From positions 1 to 63,506 of the forward strand of contig JAZKEQ010000041.1 of NCBI GenBank assembly GCA_040386935.1: 63,506 nucleotides of DNA, given 5' to 3'. Position numbers and translations under genes: made by a program. This stretch comes from JABMMZ01 sp040386935. GTDB taxonomy: Bacteria; Bacteroidota; Bacteroidia; NS11-12g; UBA955. Position 1 is the stretch's first letter. Every line of letters begins with the position of its first letter. Below are positions 44,077-52,555 of this stretch, piece by piece. The notes beneath the pieces were generated by a model that saw only the letters and a program-made list of their open reading frames with translations, had not been told where the DNA came from and did not search any database.

Positions 44077-44901
44077 ATGAAGATATTGGGAGGTCTGGCG
44101 CTGATTTCCTTTCTGTATGGCAGTTGGAACCAACCGGTGATTTCTGTTCAAAGTGATACTACTTTTATACAATCACTACAGATAACGCAATTCGACAGCA
44201 CTTATAAAACCATCCATATTCTGGTGGCGCTTTGCGACAATCAATACCAGGGAATCGTACCGGTACCGGCAAAAATTGGTAATGGGAAAGACCTGAAAAA
44301 TAATTTGTACTGGGGCTGTGGTTATGGTATTCGCAGTTATTTCAAAAAAAGCACTGAATGGCAATTGCAGAAGACCATCGCATTGGATACCATCAGACTA
44401 GAGCGCCTTATTTTCAAACACAAAACGAAAAAATATTACTTGATTGCCGATGCCTATAATGGCCAATACATCAAGCAATGCACCATTGATTTTTTAAAGA
44501 GCTGTGCAGGACAATTGAAAGATACTGTAACTGCTAATAAAACATTGCTGGGCATCAATGGCAACTCATCGCTTTTAGCTTATATCGGTCATGACGGGCT
44601 GATGGATTTTACGCTTAGTCAAACATTTACTAAAGCAGACAATAGAAAACGCGAGTGCATCATACTGGCTTGTATCAGTAAGAAATATTTCGCCCCTCAT
44701 ATCAGTCAATCGGGTGCCTATCCTTTGGTATGGACAACCGGTTTGATGTGTCCCGAAGCCTATACTGTTCACGATGCTATTAGTGCTTATGTAAAAGGCG
44801 AAAACAGAGACAGTGTACGCATGAAAGCTGCTGCTGCCTATGCCAAGTATCAAAAATGCGGGCTAAAGGCTTCTAAAAGGCTTTTGGTGGGAGGATTCTA
44901 G
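44077..44901 (+). CDS. Caspase-like (clan CD peptidase) candidate
   Basis: 274 residues with a probable signal sequence (MKILGGLALISFLYGSW). No firm family match, but two hydrophobic strands end in the dyad pattern of clan CD cysteine peptidases: SLLAYIGHDG (His172-Asp-Gly174) and ECIILAC (Cys199), 27 residues apart. The N-terminal strand IHILVALCDN and the segment NGKDLKNNLYWGCGYGIRSYF fit the first strand and loop of this fold. The rest ends GAYPLVWTTGLMCPEAY and a helical tail. It starts 11 nt after the haem/copper T9SS gene, so it is probably co-transcribed with it. Identification as a peptidase is an inference. Confidence 0.55.
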   Translation: MKILGGLALISFLYGSWNQPVISVQSDTTFIQSLQITQFDSTYKTIHILVALCDNQYQGIVPVPAKIGNGKDLKNNLYWGCGYGIRSYFKKSTEWQLQKTIALDTIRLERLIFKHKTKKYYLIADAYNGQYIKQCTIDFLKSCAGQLKDTVTANKTLLGINGNSSLLAYIGHDGLMDFTLSQTFTKADNRKRECIILACISKKYFAPHISQSGAYPLVWTTGLMCPEAYTVHDAISAYVKGENRDSVRMKAAAAYAKYQKCGLKASKRLLVGGF

Positions 44902-45027
44902 GTGTTAGGATAAAGAGGATAGTAATTAGTGAGATTTTCTGTTAGTGATAATCCTCTAAATATTTAACTCCAAATAGTCCGGGCGCTTAAATCATATATT
45001 CAACAATAACTGCTTCCAACAATTTTA

Positions 45028-45058
45028 TTTGCTGCCTTTGCGTTTATTCCTAAATTTG
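45028..45058 (+). promoter_or_regulatory. Promoter TTTG-N19-TAAATTTG
   Basis: TTTG at 45028-45031 and TAAATTTG at 45051-45058, spacer 19 nt: a full consensus match. The ATG at 45065 follows six bases later, so the mRNA has almost no leader. An in-frame codon at 45029 overlaps the -33 element and is rejected as start. Confidence 0.7.
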
Positions 45059-45064
45059 TTCGCC

Positions 45065-46369
45065 ATGAAAATTCTCTTTTCCTCCATTTTATTTTTTGTT
45101 GTTTTACAATTGCCTGCTCAGGATACTACCTATGCCCGTAAAATTCTGAATGAGCTGTGCAGCAATAAATACAAGGGCAGAGGTTATGTAGGAAAAGGCG
45201 ATAAAAAAGCAGCTTCCTTTATTCAGGGTGAATTTAAAAAAATAGGATTGAGTAAAGTAAAAGGGAGCTATACTCAAAAATTTACTTTTTCGGTAAATAC
45301 CTTCCCCAAAAAAGTAGTGGTAAAGTACAATGGAAAATTATTGGTGGCAGGTAAAGATTATTTGGTAAATGCCGGTTGCAAAGATTTTAAATTCAGTGGT
45401 AAATTAGACTTTACAAGTATCAACCAACTCAATGACAGCCTGTATTATGACAAGGTCGGATATTATCAAAAAGCAGCTGTAATAGACACCTTTAACAAAA
45501 AATATTTTGAAGAGGCAGAGCTTACCAATAAAAAATACATGGGTGATTATGGCAAGCAATTGATTGTAAAACTGACTAATGAAAAACTGACATGGACCAG
45601 TTCCTATAAGCAGGATAATAATTGCATTATTACACTCAATAGCAGCGTATTTGACAGAACCCAACCTGCAGTGTTTGACATTGATATCGACAGCAAGTTT
45701 TATGGCGCCTACACCGCTAAAAACACGATGTATGGCACTTACACTTCACAAAATGTATTAGGCATGATAGAAGGGAAGGAACAAAAAGACAGTTTTATTG
45801 TATTCACAGCGCATTATGACCACCTGGGTATGATGGGAGAAACCGCCATGTTCCCGGGCGCAAACGACAATGCCAGCGGTATTGCGATGATGCTAAGTTT
45901 GGCTAAATATTTCAAAGCCCATCCACAAAAATACAGTTTGTTATTCATCGCTTTTTCAGGTGAAGAAACAGGTTTGATTGGTTCAAAATACTATGTCGAC
46001 CATCCGGTTGTTCCACTCGAAAAAATGCATTTTCTTATCAATATCGATTTAATGGGCAACGGTGCAGAAGGTGTAATGGCTGTAAATGGCAGTACTTATA
46101 AAAGTCAGTATAATCTTTTAACATCCATCAATACAAAACACCAATACCTACCGGCTGTTAAAGCAAGGGGCAAGGCGGCCAATAGCGACCATTATTATTT
46201 CAGCGAAGCGGGTGTGCCGTGTTTTTTCTTTTACCTTATGGGGCCATATCCGTATTACCACGATATCAACGACAAAGCCTCAGCAGTGCCTTTCAGCAAT
46301 TTTAGCAATGCATTTATGCTGTTCAGAGATTTTATTATTTCATTGCAATCATTTACAGTTGCAGATTAA
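45065..46369 (+). CDS. M28 family zinc peptidase
   Basis: 434 residues. The signal peptide ends LQLPA-Q (about residue 19), so it is periplasmic or secreted. The complete two-zinc site of M28 aminopeptidases is visible: AHYDHLG (His250), PGANDNASG (Asp268), SGEETGLIGS (Glu300 catalytic, Glu301 ligand), INIDLMGNG (Asp328) and YPYYHDINDKA (His399). It cleaves N-terminal amino acids from peptides. It is monocistronic with a full-consensus promoter, and convergent with the metalloprotease-like T9SS gene (two bases between the stops), so both genes share a proteolytic theme with their neighbours. Confidence 0.93.
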   Translation: MKILFSSILFFVVLQLPAQDTTYARKILNELCSNKYKGRGYVGKGDKKAASFIQGEFKKIGLSKVKGSYTQKFTFSVNTFPKKVVVKYNGKLLVAGKDYLVNAGCKDFKFSGKLDFTSINQLNDSLYYDKVGYYQKAAVIDTFNKKYFEEAELTNKKYMGDYGKQLIVKLTNEKLTWTSSYKQDNNCIITLNSSVFDRTQPAVFDIDIDSKFYGAYTAKNTMYGTYTSQNVLGMIEGKEQKDSFIVFTAHYDHLGMMGETAMFPGANDNASGIAMMLSLAKYFKAHPQKYSLLFIAFSGEETGLIGSKYYVDHPVVPLEKMHFLINIDLMGNGAEGVMAVNGSTYKSQYNLLTSINTKHQYLPAVKARGKAANSDHYYFSEAGVPCFFFYLMGPYPYYHDINDKASAVPFSNFSNAFMLFRDFIISLQSFTVAD

Positions 46370-46371
46370 AA

Positions 46372-49074
46372 TTAATGCTGTACAACCAGTCGCATTGTAC
46401 CTGAGTAATTACCGGACACAACTTTCACAAGGTATACACCATTGGCTAAATTTTCAGTAACTAATGTATTGCCATTGCCCTGAAGCACTGTTTTTCCTGA
46501 AATATCAGTTACCGCAAATTCCATTGCACCGTTAATTTCACTGATAATGGTAACAGATGAATTGGCCGGATTGGGATAGAGTCTGAAATATTTATCGGCT
46601 GCAATTGTTTTAACACCTGTAAAGTCTCTCAGTGTTATCGTTGTATCATCATTATTGCAGTTGCCTTTTACCACCAATTTCACCACTTTGAAATTGGCAT
46701 TGGTGTATTTGTGTTGAGGATTGGCTAAAGTACTGCTGTCGCCATCTCCAAAATACCATTTATAGGTTTTATTGCTACCGTTTGAATTGCTATTAAATGC
46801 CACCTCATTCAAACCGAGGTAAGAATAGGTAAATGATGCTTTTGTAAAAGTATCCGTTGAGATACTAACAACAGCCGGAAAGGCATAGACTTGATTCTGT
46901 CCACCGGTCACAGTGATGACAAGTGTTGTGGTTTTATTGCCTGCGCTGCTGTATGTAACGGCATGAGGACCAACAGTATTTGCAGAGAGAGGTGAAGCAT
47001 TTGCAAATGTCCATTGACGGGTTGCAACATTGTTATCGCATGAATCGTAAAAAGTAACAGTCTGACCTATGCAGGCATTTTTAGGCATGGCGTAAAAATT
47101 CAGATAGGCAATTTTAATATTTTTAATAGTGTCTTCTGTATTACAAGTGTTTGTGGCAATTAAACGGATACTATAAGTGCCACCTGCAGCAAACTGATGT
47201 GCTGAATTAATGGTTACCGCAGAATCATTGGTTGTAAAAAACCATTTAGCTGTTGTTGCATTATTAGATGTATTGGTAAATGTTACCTTGCCTTTTTCAG
47301 CTGCTACCCAGGTAAAGTTAGGTTTCATTTTACTATCTGCCGCTACATTGATAGTTCTTGTTTTAACAAGGGTGCTGCCTGTTGATGTTGTAATGGTTAA
47401 AGTGATGGTTTTGGTGCCTCCTGTAGAATACGTAACCGTATGAGGACCAACTGTTGATGCTGTTGCCGGTGAAGCCCCTGACCCAAAATTCCATGCATAG
47501 GCTGTGATATTGCCTTTTGATGAATCTTTCACCACTATATTTTCATTCAAACAAATCGCAGAACGGCTTGTTCCAAAGTTTGCACTTGGTGGTACAATCG
47601 CACAATTACCTGAAGTGAGTTTTGTGTGAGCCGTTTTACCACATACCGAAGTTGCACTTTTTGTTACAATATAAGTTCCGCCATCTATATCCGATGTTGA
47701 AAGACTTGGTTTAACCTGACCGTTACCTATGGCATAGTGCATTACAACAGCCGGTGCGATAACGTGACCTAGCTGATGTCCATGCCCCAGTTCATGTGTT
47801 GCTACTGATTCAAAATGAAATTGTGATCCACTGGCACTATTGATACTGTAGTTCCAATTGGTCGTATTGGTAGGTTTTATTCTAAAACGAATATCAAGAT
47901 CAATTACAAACCAGTTCTGACCGCCTGTTACATTGCAACCCGACCACCAGCTGAAGCACTGAGCCAACACACCATTCGGCATAGCATTACTGGTATCCCA
48001 TGAACAGATATTTTTACCATCTGATTTTATAGAACTATATTTTACTTTGCCCAAGGTATCCCAATTGATGTAAGTGCCGCATCTCCATCTTTCAAGACTT
48101 CTGATAAAAGCGCCCTTAGCATTCACTGAATCATAAAATTGAGCGCTCATGGTCCAGGTAATTCCTTTGGCTGCATTCATTCCAATTTCCTGAGTCTCAT
48201 ATGCTATACTGTCGCGTTTATAGCCTGTTTCAACATTCAGATGCGAATAGCTTATCTTAAGGGTATCAGTAGAAGTGGCAACGCCATTGACACCGGCATT
48301 CACACGTATTTTACCTGTACCTGCTCTTGATCGCACAATGACCTTTATCATGGTATCGCTCCATGAGATATAATCTTTCCTCATTGCTTTGATATAGCTG
48401 GCCCCACCATCATCCGAATTTTTAAATAGTACGGTAGAAGTATCTTGTACCGACTGAAAATTAGTTCCTTTAATGGTTAGTGTAGTGGTAGTGCCGGCCG
48501 ATAATGTTTTAGGAGAAATAGAGGTAATGGTTGCTGTCGCTCTTTTTTTGCTGATAAGTAATTTTGTTTCACCATTAATTTCTATCGCTTTGGTTTGAGT
48601 GAGAGTTTCTATGGTTGAATAAATACTGAAAGCAGGATATTGATTGAATACATCACTGGCCGTACCATCTGTTTTATCTATTTTTACAAATCCCTGAGGT
48701 CCGCTCTCTGAAACCCATTCACCATCTTTTTGAATCAAAAGGAATATGCCTATTTCGCCTATTTCCAATTCAAGTTCAGGATCTACTTTCAATGACTGCT
48801 GACCAACTGTACCACCAAGTGTTATGATGTTAAAACTGTTTGAAGGCAATAAATTATATCCCTTGTAAACTTTACTTACCGCTAGTGTATTGGCAGTTTG
48901 AATCATGCCGGTACTATTGAAATAAGATTGTCTGTTGCTCACCCTTGCTTCAACTATCAAAGTTGAGGCATTGACTCTTTCAGCCAAGGATAAAGGCACA
49001 AGCACACATTCGGCTTTAACGGACAGGGAAAATAAGATCGTAGAAAGTAAGACTGTGAATAGATTTCTTCTCAT
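46372..49074 (-). CDS. Metalloprotease-like T9SS type A protein with IPT/TIG and PKD domains
   Basis: 900 residues: signal peptide to about KAEC; IPT/TIG domain about 180-275 (ITSISPKTLSAGTTTTLTIKGTNF); a protease-like region about 280-470 with VATHELGHGHQLGH (His427, Glu428, His431, His437) and a Met-turn-like VVMHYAIG; two PKD-type modules (AYAWNFGSG, KWYFGDGDSS) and intervening Ig-like segments; and a type A sorting domain (FRLYPNPANSSVTI ... LANGVYLVKV ... RLVVQH). The zinc motif is H-E-x2-H-x5-H, but the Gly normal in metzincins at position 8 is Gln. It lies 24 bp downstream of tilS on the same strand. A secreted peptidase is inferred. Confidence 0.82.
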   Translation of the reverse strand: MRRNLFTVLLSTILFSLSVKAECVLVPLSLAERVNASTLIVEARVSNRQSYFNSTGMIQTANTLAVSKVYKGYNLLPSNSFNIITLGGTVGQQSLKVDPELELEIGEIGIFLLIQKDGEWVSESGPQGFVKIDKTDGTASDVFNQYPAFSIYSTIETLTQTKAIEINGETKLLISKKRATATITSISPKTLSAGTTTTLTIKGTNFQSVQDTSTVLFKNSDDGGASYIKAMRKDYISWSDTMIKVIVRSRAGTGKIRVNAGVNGVATSTDTLKISYSHLNVETGYKRDSIAYETQEIGMNAAKGITWTMSAQFYDSVNAKGAFIRSLERWRCGTYINWDTLGKVKYSSIKSDGKNICSWDTSNAMPNGVLAQCFSWWSGCNVTGGQNWFVIDLDIRFRIKPTNTTNWNYSINSASGSQFHFESVATHELGHGHQLGHVIAPAVVMHYAIGNGQVKPSLSTSDIDGGTYIVTKSATSVCGKTAHTKLTSGNCAIVPPSANFGTSRSAICLNENIVVKDSSKGNITAYAWNFGSGASPATASTVGPHTVTYSTGGTKTITLTITTSTGSTLVKTRTINVAADSKMKPNFTWVAAEKGKVTFTNTSNNATTAKWFFTTNDSAVTINSAHQFAAGGTYSIRLIATNTCNTEDTIKNIKIAYLNFYAMPKNACIGQTVTFYDSCDNNVATRQWTFANASPLSANTVGPHAVTYSSAGNKTTTLVITVTGGQNQVYAFPAVVSISTDTFTKASFTYSYLGLNEVAFNSNSNGSNKTYKWYFGDGDSSTLANPQHKYTNANFKVVKLVVKGNCNNDDTTITLRDFTGVKTIAADKYFRLYPNPANSSVTIISEINGAMEFAVTDISGKTVLQGNGNTLVTENLANGVYLVKVVSGNYSGTMRLVVQH

Positions 49075-49098
49075 GGTTTTGTATTAGTATGTTACGAA

Positions 49099-50427
49099 TT
49101 AAATGAATTTTAAATGGATGGACAAAATTTTAGTGGTTTCTGGGTGTAATTTATAGTCTTCGTGGATGGTGTAAGGCAGCAATGCCACAACTTCTCCCGA
49201 TTGATTGACGAGTACCGGACATTGCTTTCTGCGGCTGTTATCCACCTTCTTATCGGTGAGTATATCGCTGATTTTTTTATACCCTTGCATGCCCAGTGGT
49301 TTTATTTTATCGCCTTCCTGCCAATGTCTGAGGGTTAATGGAAAATCAAGTTGATTAGCATTTAAATAAAGTACTCCCTCTAATTTATAATCTATGGCAG
49401 AAGGATTGTTTTCAAATTTGATATCCAAAGATTGTCCATTGAATAGCAAGTTACTGACAGGACCGCTGATTGTTATAGCATTTTGAATGACATTGTCATT
49501 TATCGGCATTATCAATAATCTGTCGCGCTCTCTTAGCAAAATATGGCTTTCGCTTATTACCCGTTTCCCGGTCTGACTGCTCTTCAGCATATCTTCAATC
49601 TGACTGAAAGTAAATCCGTATCCTTGTAAATTGTAGTATAAAAAGGCTGTTTGATGTTGAATTTCTGCGAGCTTTAAAAGGTCGACAGTTGTGCCCTCAG
49701 ATGACTCACGGCTCAGTTCTTTCCATTGCTTTTGTAACAATTCGTTGGCAATGTCTTCGTAGTCTCTTACCTTTTGTGACGACTCAAAGAAACGCTGCTC
49801 TGCATCTGATTGAATCATTTTCAGTGGCTCCGTAACCTTGTGTCTCAGTGCATTCCGCAAATAGTCATCGCCTTCGTTACTACTATCTTCACGAAAAGTT
49901 AATTGTGCTGCTTTCAGATACTGCCTTATTTCATCTCTACCTGTAAAAAGCAAAGGCCTGATGATATTATTCTCGTTTACAGGTATGCCGTGAAGGCCTT
50001 TGATACCGCTGCTTCTCAACAGATTAATCAATATCGTTTCAAGATGGTCGCCACGGTGATGTGCGGTTAGAAGAAAATCAAAATTGTGTTCCTTCATCAA
50101 TTCTCTGAACCAATTGTATCGCAAGGTTCTAGCTGTTTCCTGTATGCCTTTTTTTTGCTGAAGTTGTACTGCCAATGTATCAAATTGTATGTTGTACAAT
50201 GGCACTTGATGCTTGTTGCACAAGGCTGTAACAAATGCTTCGTCACCATCGCTTTCAGCACCTCTTAAACCGAAATTGCAGTGAGCGGCACTAAAAGAAT
50301 ACCCCGATTTAAAAAGCAGATGAAAAAGACAAACACTATCGGCACCCCCGCTCAGCGCCAATAACAGCCTGTTTTGAGGTGTGAATAATTGTTGTGTTTG
50401 AATAAAGTTTTCAAAGCCCTGAAGCAT
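49099..50427 (-). CDS. tilS: tRNA(Ile)-lysidine synthase
   Basis: 442 residues from the ATG at 50427; the frame is open to 50484, but a TATCTTTG promoter box (50449-50442) lies inside that extension, so I prefer the internal start MLQGFENF. It attaches lysine to C34 of the minor tRNA-Ile(CAU), changing its codon meaning to AUA; essential in most bacteria. The PP-loop is SGGADS (LLALSGGADSVCLFHLL), followed by AHCNFGLRGAESDGDEAF, the TAHHRGDHLET motif and IRPLLFTGRDEIRQYL. The C-terminal part includes the substrate-binding TilS_C segment KIKPLGMQGYKKISDIL. Confidence 0.93.
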   Translation of the reverse strand: MLQGFENFIQTQQLFTPQNRLLLALSGGADSVCLFHLLFKSGYSFSAAHCNFGLRGAESDGDEAFVTALCNKHQVPLYNIQFDTLAVQLQQKKGIQETARTLRYNWFRELMKEHNFDFLLTAHHRGDHLETILINLLRSSGIKGLHGIPVNENNIIRPLLFTGRDEIRQYLKAAQLTFREDSSNEGDDYLRNALRHKVTEPLKMIQSDAEQRFFESSQKVRDYEDIANELLQKQWKELSRESSEGTTVDLLKLAEIQHQTAFLYYNLQGYGFTFSQIEDMLKSSQTGKRVISESHILLRERDRLLIMPINDNVIQNAITISGPVSNLLFNGQSLDIKFENNPSAIDYKLEGVLYLNANQLDFPLTLRHWQEGDKIKPLGMQGYKKISDILTDKKVDNSRRKQCPVLVNQSGEVVALLPYTIHEDYKLHPETTKILSIHLKFI

Positions 50428-50441
50428 GGCATTCTTTTTGA

Positions 50442-50449
50442 CAAAGATA
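50442..50449 (-). promoter_or_regulatory. -7 box (TATCTTTG) for tilS
   Basis: Minus-strand TATCTTTG is 14 nt upstream of the tilS ATG in a 45-bp divergent spacer. Direct repeats with ATTCGG and a small palindrome (ATTATT/AATAAT around 50450-50464) lie just upstream and could bind a shared regulator. Confidence 0.45.
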
Positions 50450-50472
50450 ATTATTCCGAATAATACCGAATA

Positions 50473-52062
50473 TTGCACCAGCATTTGAAACCATTTTTAC
50501 TGTTCATATCATTGTTGATTTTTGCTACACCGCGTTTGGTGTCTCAAACTAATCTTGAAGTTATATCAGGTGAAAAATTATACGGTGATGAAATTAAGAA
50601 ACTCACCTATATCGTGAAGAATGTCGGTTTTAAACACAATGGCGTTACTATTTACTGCGACAGTGCCATCAGAAAACTGAAAGAAGGCATTGTGGAAGGA
50701 TTCGGTCATATCTATATTTTTCAACAGGACACTTTCACACTCAGTGGTGGAGAATATCTCAGATATGAAGAAGCAACCAAAGTGGCAACCGTTACAGGCA
50801 AGCAGGTGATACTGAACGACAAGGAAATGACCCTTGTAACAACTGCACTGCAGTACAACACGGCCCAACAGATAGGCTCCTATCACAACAACGCCAATAT
50901 TCTGAGCGGTGAAAACACCTTGAAAAGCAAACACGGTTATTATCAAAGACGCACCAACATTTTTAATTTTAAAGAGAATGTCGTTCTCACAAGTCCGCAG
51001 TATACCATGTATTGCGACACCCTCGATTATTTTGCAGGCACAAAAACAGCCTACTTTCAAGGACCTACAAAAATTATCAGCAAAGAAAATACCATTACCT
51101 GTAATTATGGCTGGTACAATACGGCAACAGAGCAAGCGCAGTTTAGCAGAGAAGCGACCATTATCAGCGATTCTACCACTATAACAGCGGATAGTTTATT
51201 GTACAATCGCAAGAAAGGGATTGGCAATGCCTTTGGTAATATCCGTTTGTATGACAGTGCCAATCACATTGAAGTTTACGGGCAAAAAGGATTGTATACC
51301 GAAAAGACAAAAGAAACAGTTATCACACAATTGCCTTTGGCGATACAAATCAGTGATAACGACACCATGTATGTTCAGGCTGATACTTTTTATTATGTAA
51401 ACGACAGTGTTAAACGACAGTTGCAAGCCTGGCCCCGAACAGCATTGGCTCAGAAAGAATTTCAGGGTAGGTGCGACTCGCTGGTCTATCGCTTCAATGA
51501 CTCCACCATTAGTTTATATCATCAACCGATTTTGTGGAATGCCCTTAACCAGATAACGGGAGATACCATGCACATTGTATTGAAGAATAAACGCATTCAT
51601 ACTTTAACAGTACTCGACAATGCCTTTCTGGCATCGGAAGTAAAACCCTTTTATTACAACCAGATATCAGGTCGCACCATGTTGATTCAGTTCGACAGCA
51701 ACAAACTGAAATCAGTATTGGTGGATGGCAATGCCGAAAGTATTTATTATTTGAGTGACAACGAAACTGATAGCGCAGAATACACCGGTGTCAATAAAGT
51801 AGCAGGTGGTAAAATGCTGATACAAATGAAAAACAGCAAAGTGAACGGTATCCGTTTTTTTAGTAAGCCGGAAGGCAAAATGTATCCGTTGAAAGACTTT
51901 CCGGATGGCGAAAAATATTTGGCAGGACTGATTTGGCAAGTCGACAAAAAGCCAACAACTGAATCATTTCTTGAAAGAAAAAAGAAACGGATTGTACTAC
52001 CTGTTGAAGTGAAAGAAAAACCTGTGAAGCCAAAGAAAAAAGCGAAAACTAAGAAGAAATAA
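50473..52062 (+). CDS. OstA/LptA-like outer-membrane assembly protein
   Basis: 529 residues. No ATG precedes the signal peptide: starts are TTG at 50473 or, equally likely, TTG at 50485 (KPFLLFISLLIFATPRLVS). The mature protein consists of OstA-like beta-strand repeats typical of LptA and the N-terminus of LptD (NTAQQIGSYHNNANILSGENTLKSK, YYQRRTNIFNFKENVVLTS, TMYCDTLDYF, ADSLLYNRKKGIGNAFGNIRLYD). A Lys-rich tail (KPKKKAKTKKK) ends it. Bacteroidota proteins of this OstA_2 type are thought to act in LPS transport through the periplasm. The stop overlaps the end of the convergent carbonic-anhydrase gene by 14 nt. Confidence 0.85.
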   Translation: MHQHLKPFLLFISLLIFATPRLVSQTNLEVISGEKLYGDEIKKLTYIVKNVGFKHNGVTIYCDSAIRKLKEGIVEGFGHIYIFQQDTFTLSGGEYLRYEEATKVATVTGKQVILNDKEMTLVTTALQYNTAQQIGSYHNNANILSGENTLKSKHGYYQRRTNIFNFKENVVLTSPQYTMYCDTLDYFAGTKTAYFQGPTKIISKENTITCNYGWYNTATEQAQFSREATIISDSTTITADSLLYNRKKGIGNAFGNIRLYDSANHIEVYGQKGLYTEKTKETVITQLPLAIQISDNDTMYVQADTFYYVNDSVKRQLQAWPRTALAQKEFQGRCDSLVYRFNDSTISLYHQPILWNALNQITGDTMHIVLKNKRIHTLTVLDNAFLASEVKPFYYNQISGRTMLIQFDSNKLKSVLVDGNAESIYYLSDNETDSAEYTGVNKVAGGKMLIQMKNSKVNGIRFFSKPEGKMYPLKDFPDGEKYLAGLIWQVDKKPTTESFLERKKKRIVLPVEVKEKPVKPKKKAKTKKK

Positions 52063-52555
52063 CTGCCCTATATTGCTTACTTAATGCTACATAGGATTCC
52101 GCATTCCTGATAATTTTTATTTTTTGTTCCTCACTAATGGTCTTGATGATTTTAGCCGGCAATCCCATCACCAGACTATAAGGCGGGATTTCCATTCCCT
52201 CGGGCACTACCGCACCTGCCCCTATGATACTGAACTCACCAATTTTAGCCCCATTCATTATAGTGGCCCTCATACCTACAAGTACATTATTGGCCAATGT
52301 TGCACCATGTATAATGGCCCCATGTCCGACAATGCATTCTTTTCCAATAGTTGTGGGAAAACCCGGATCGACATGCACAACTGCTGTATCCTGTATATTG
52401 CTTCTATCCCCTATTGTTATGGTATCACCATCGCCTCTGATAACAGCACCAAACCAGATGCTGACATCTTCACCCAGATGAACATTTCCTATCACTGTGG
52501 CTGTATCGGCAATAAAAATTGCTTTACCTTTGCTGTCTACTCGTTGAATATTCAT
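52049..52555 (-). CDS. Gamma-carbonic anhydrase family protein (hexapeptide repeat)
   Basis: 168 residues, left-handed beta-helix of hexapeptide repeats (TVIGNVHLGEDVSIWFGAVIRGDGDTITIGDRSNIQDTAVV). Zinc ligands of gamma-class enzymes are in place: His of AVVHVDPG and the two His of VGHGAIIHGATL. The C-terminal helix EEQKIKIIRNAESYVALSKQYR is standard for YrdA/PaaY-type members, not all of which have measurable carbonic anhydrase activity. The start codon (CAT at 52553-52555 on the plus strand) overlaps the ATG of divergent hutI by two bases; the likely promoter box (TATGTTTG, 52586-52579) lies inside hutI. Confidence 0.9.
   Translation of the reverse strand: MNIQRVDSKGKAIFIADTATVIGNVHLGEDVSIWFGAVIRGDGDTITIGDRSNIQDTAVVHVDPGFPTTIGKECIVGHGAIIHGATLANNVLVGMRATIMNGAKIGEFSIIGAGAVVPEGMEIPPYSLVMGLPAKIIKTISEEQKIKIIRNAESYVALSKQYRAVISS
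52515..52522 (+). promoter_or_regulatory. -7 box (TACCTTTG) for hutI inside the neighbouring gene
   Basis: TACCTTTG is 31 nt before the hutI ATG, and therefore within the 5' coding part of the divergent carbonic anhydrase-like gene. No clear -33 element. Confidence 0.4.

Noticed and set aside
44914..44957. Inverted repeat AGAGGAT/ATCCTCT after the caspase-like gene
   Set aside because: Only 7 bp with a 30-base loop and no T-run, too weak to call a terminator.
50578..51135. Long open frame (185 codons) on the minus strand inside the OstA-like gene
   Set aside because: It lies wholly antisense to a gene with clear OstA repeats and a signal peptide, and its translation shows no coherent protein pattern.
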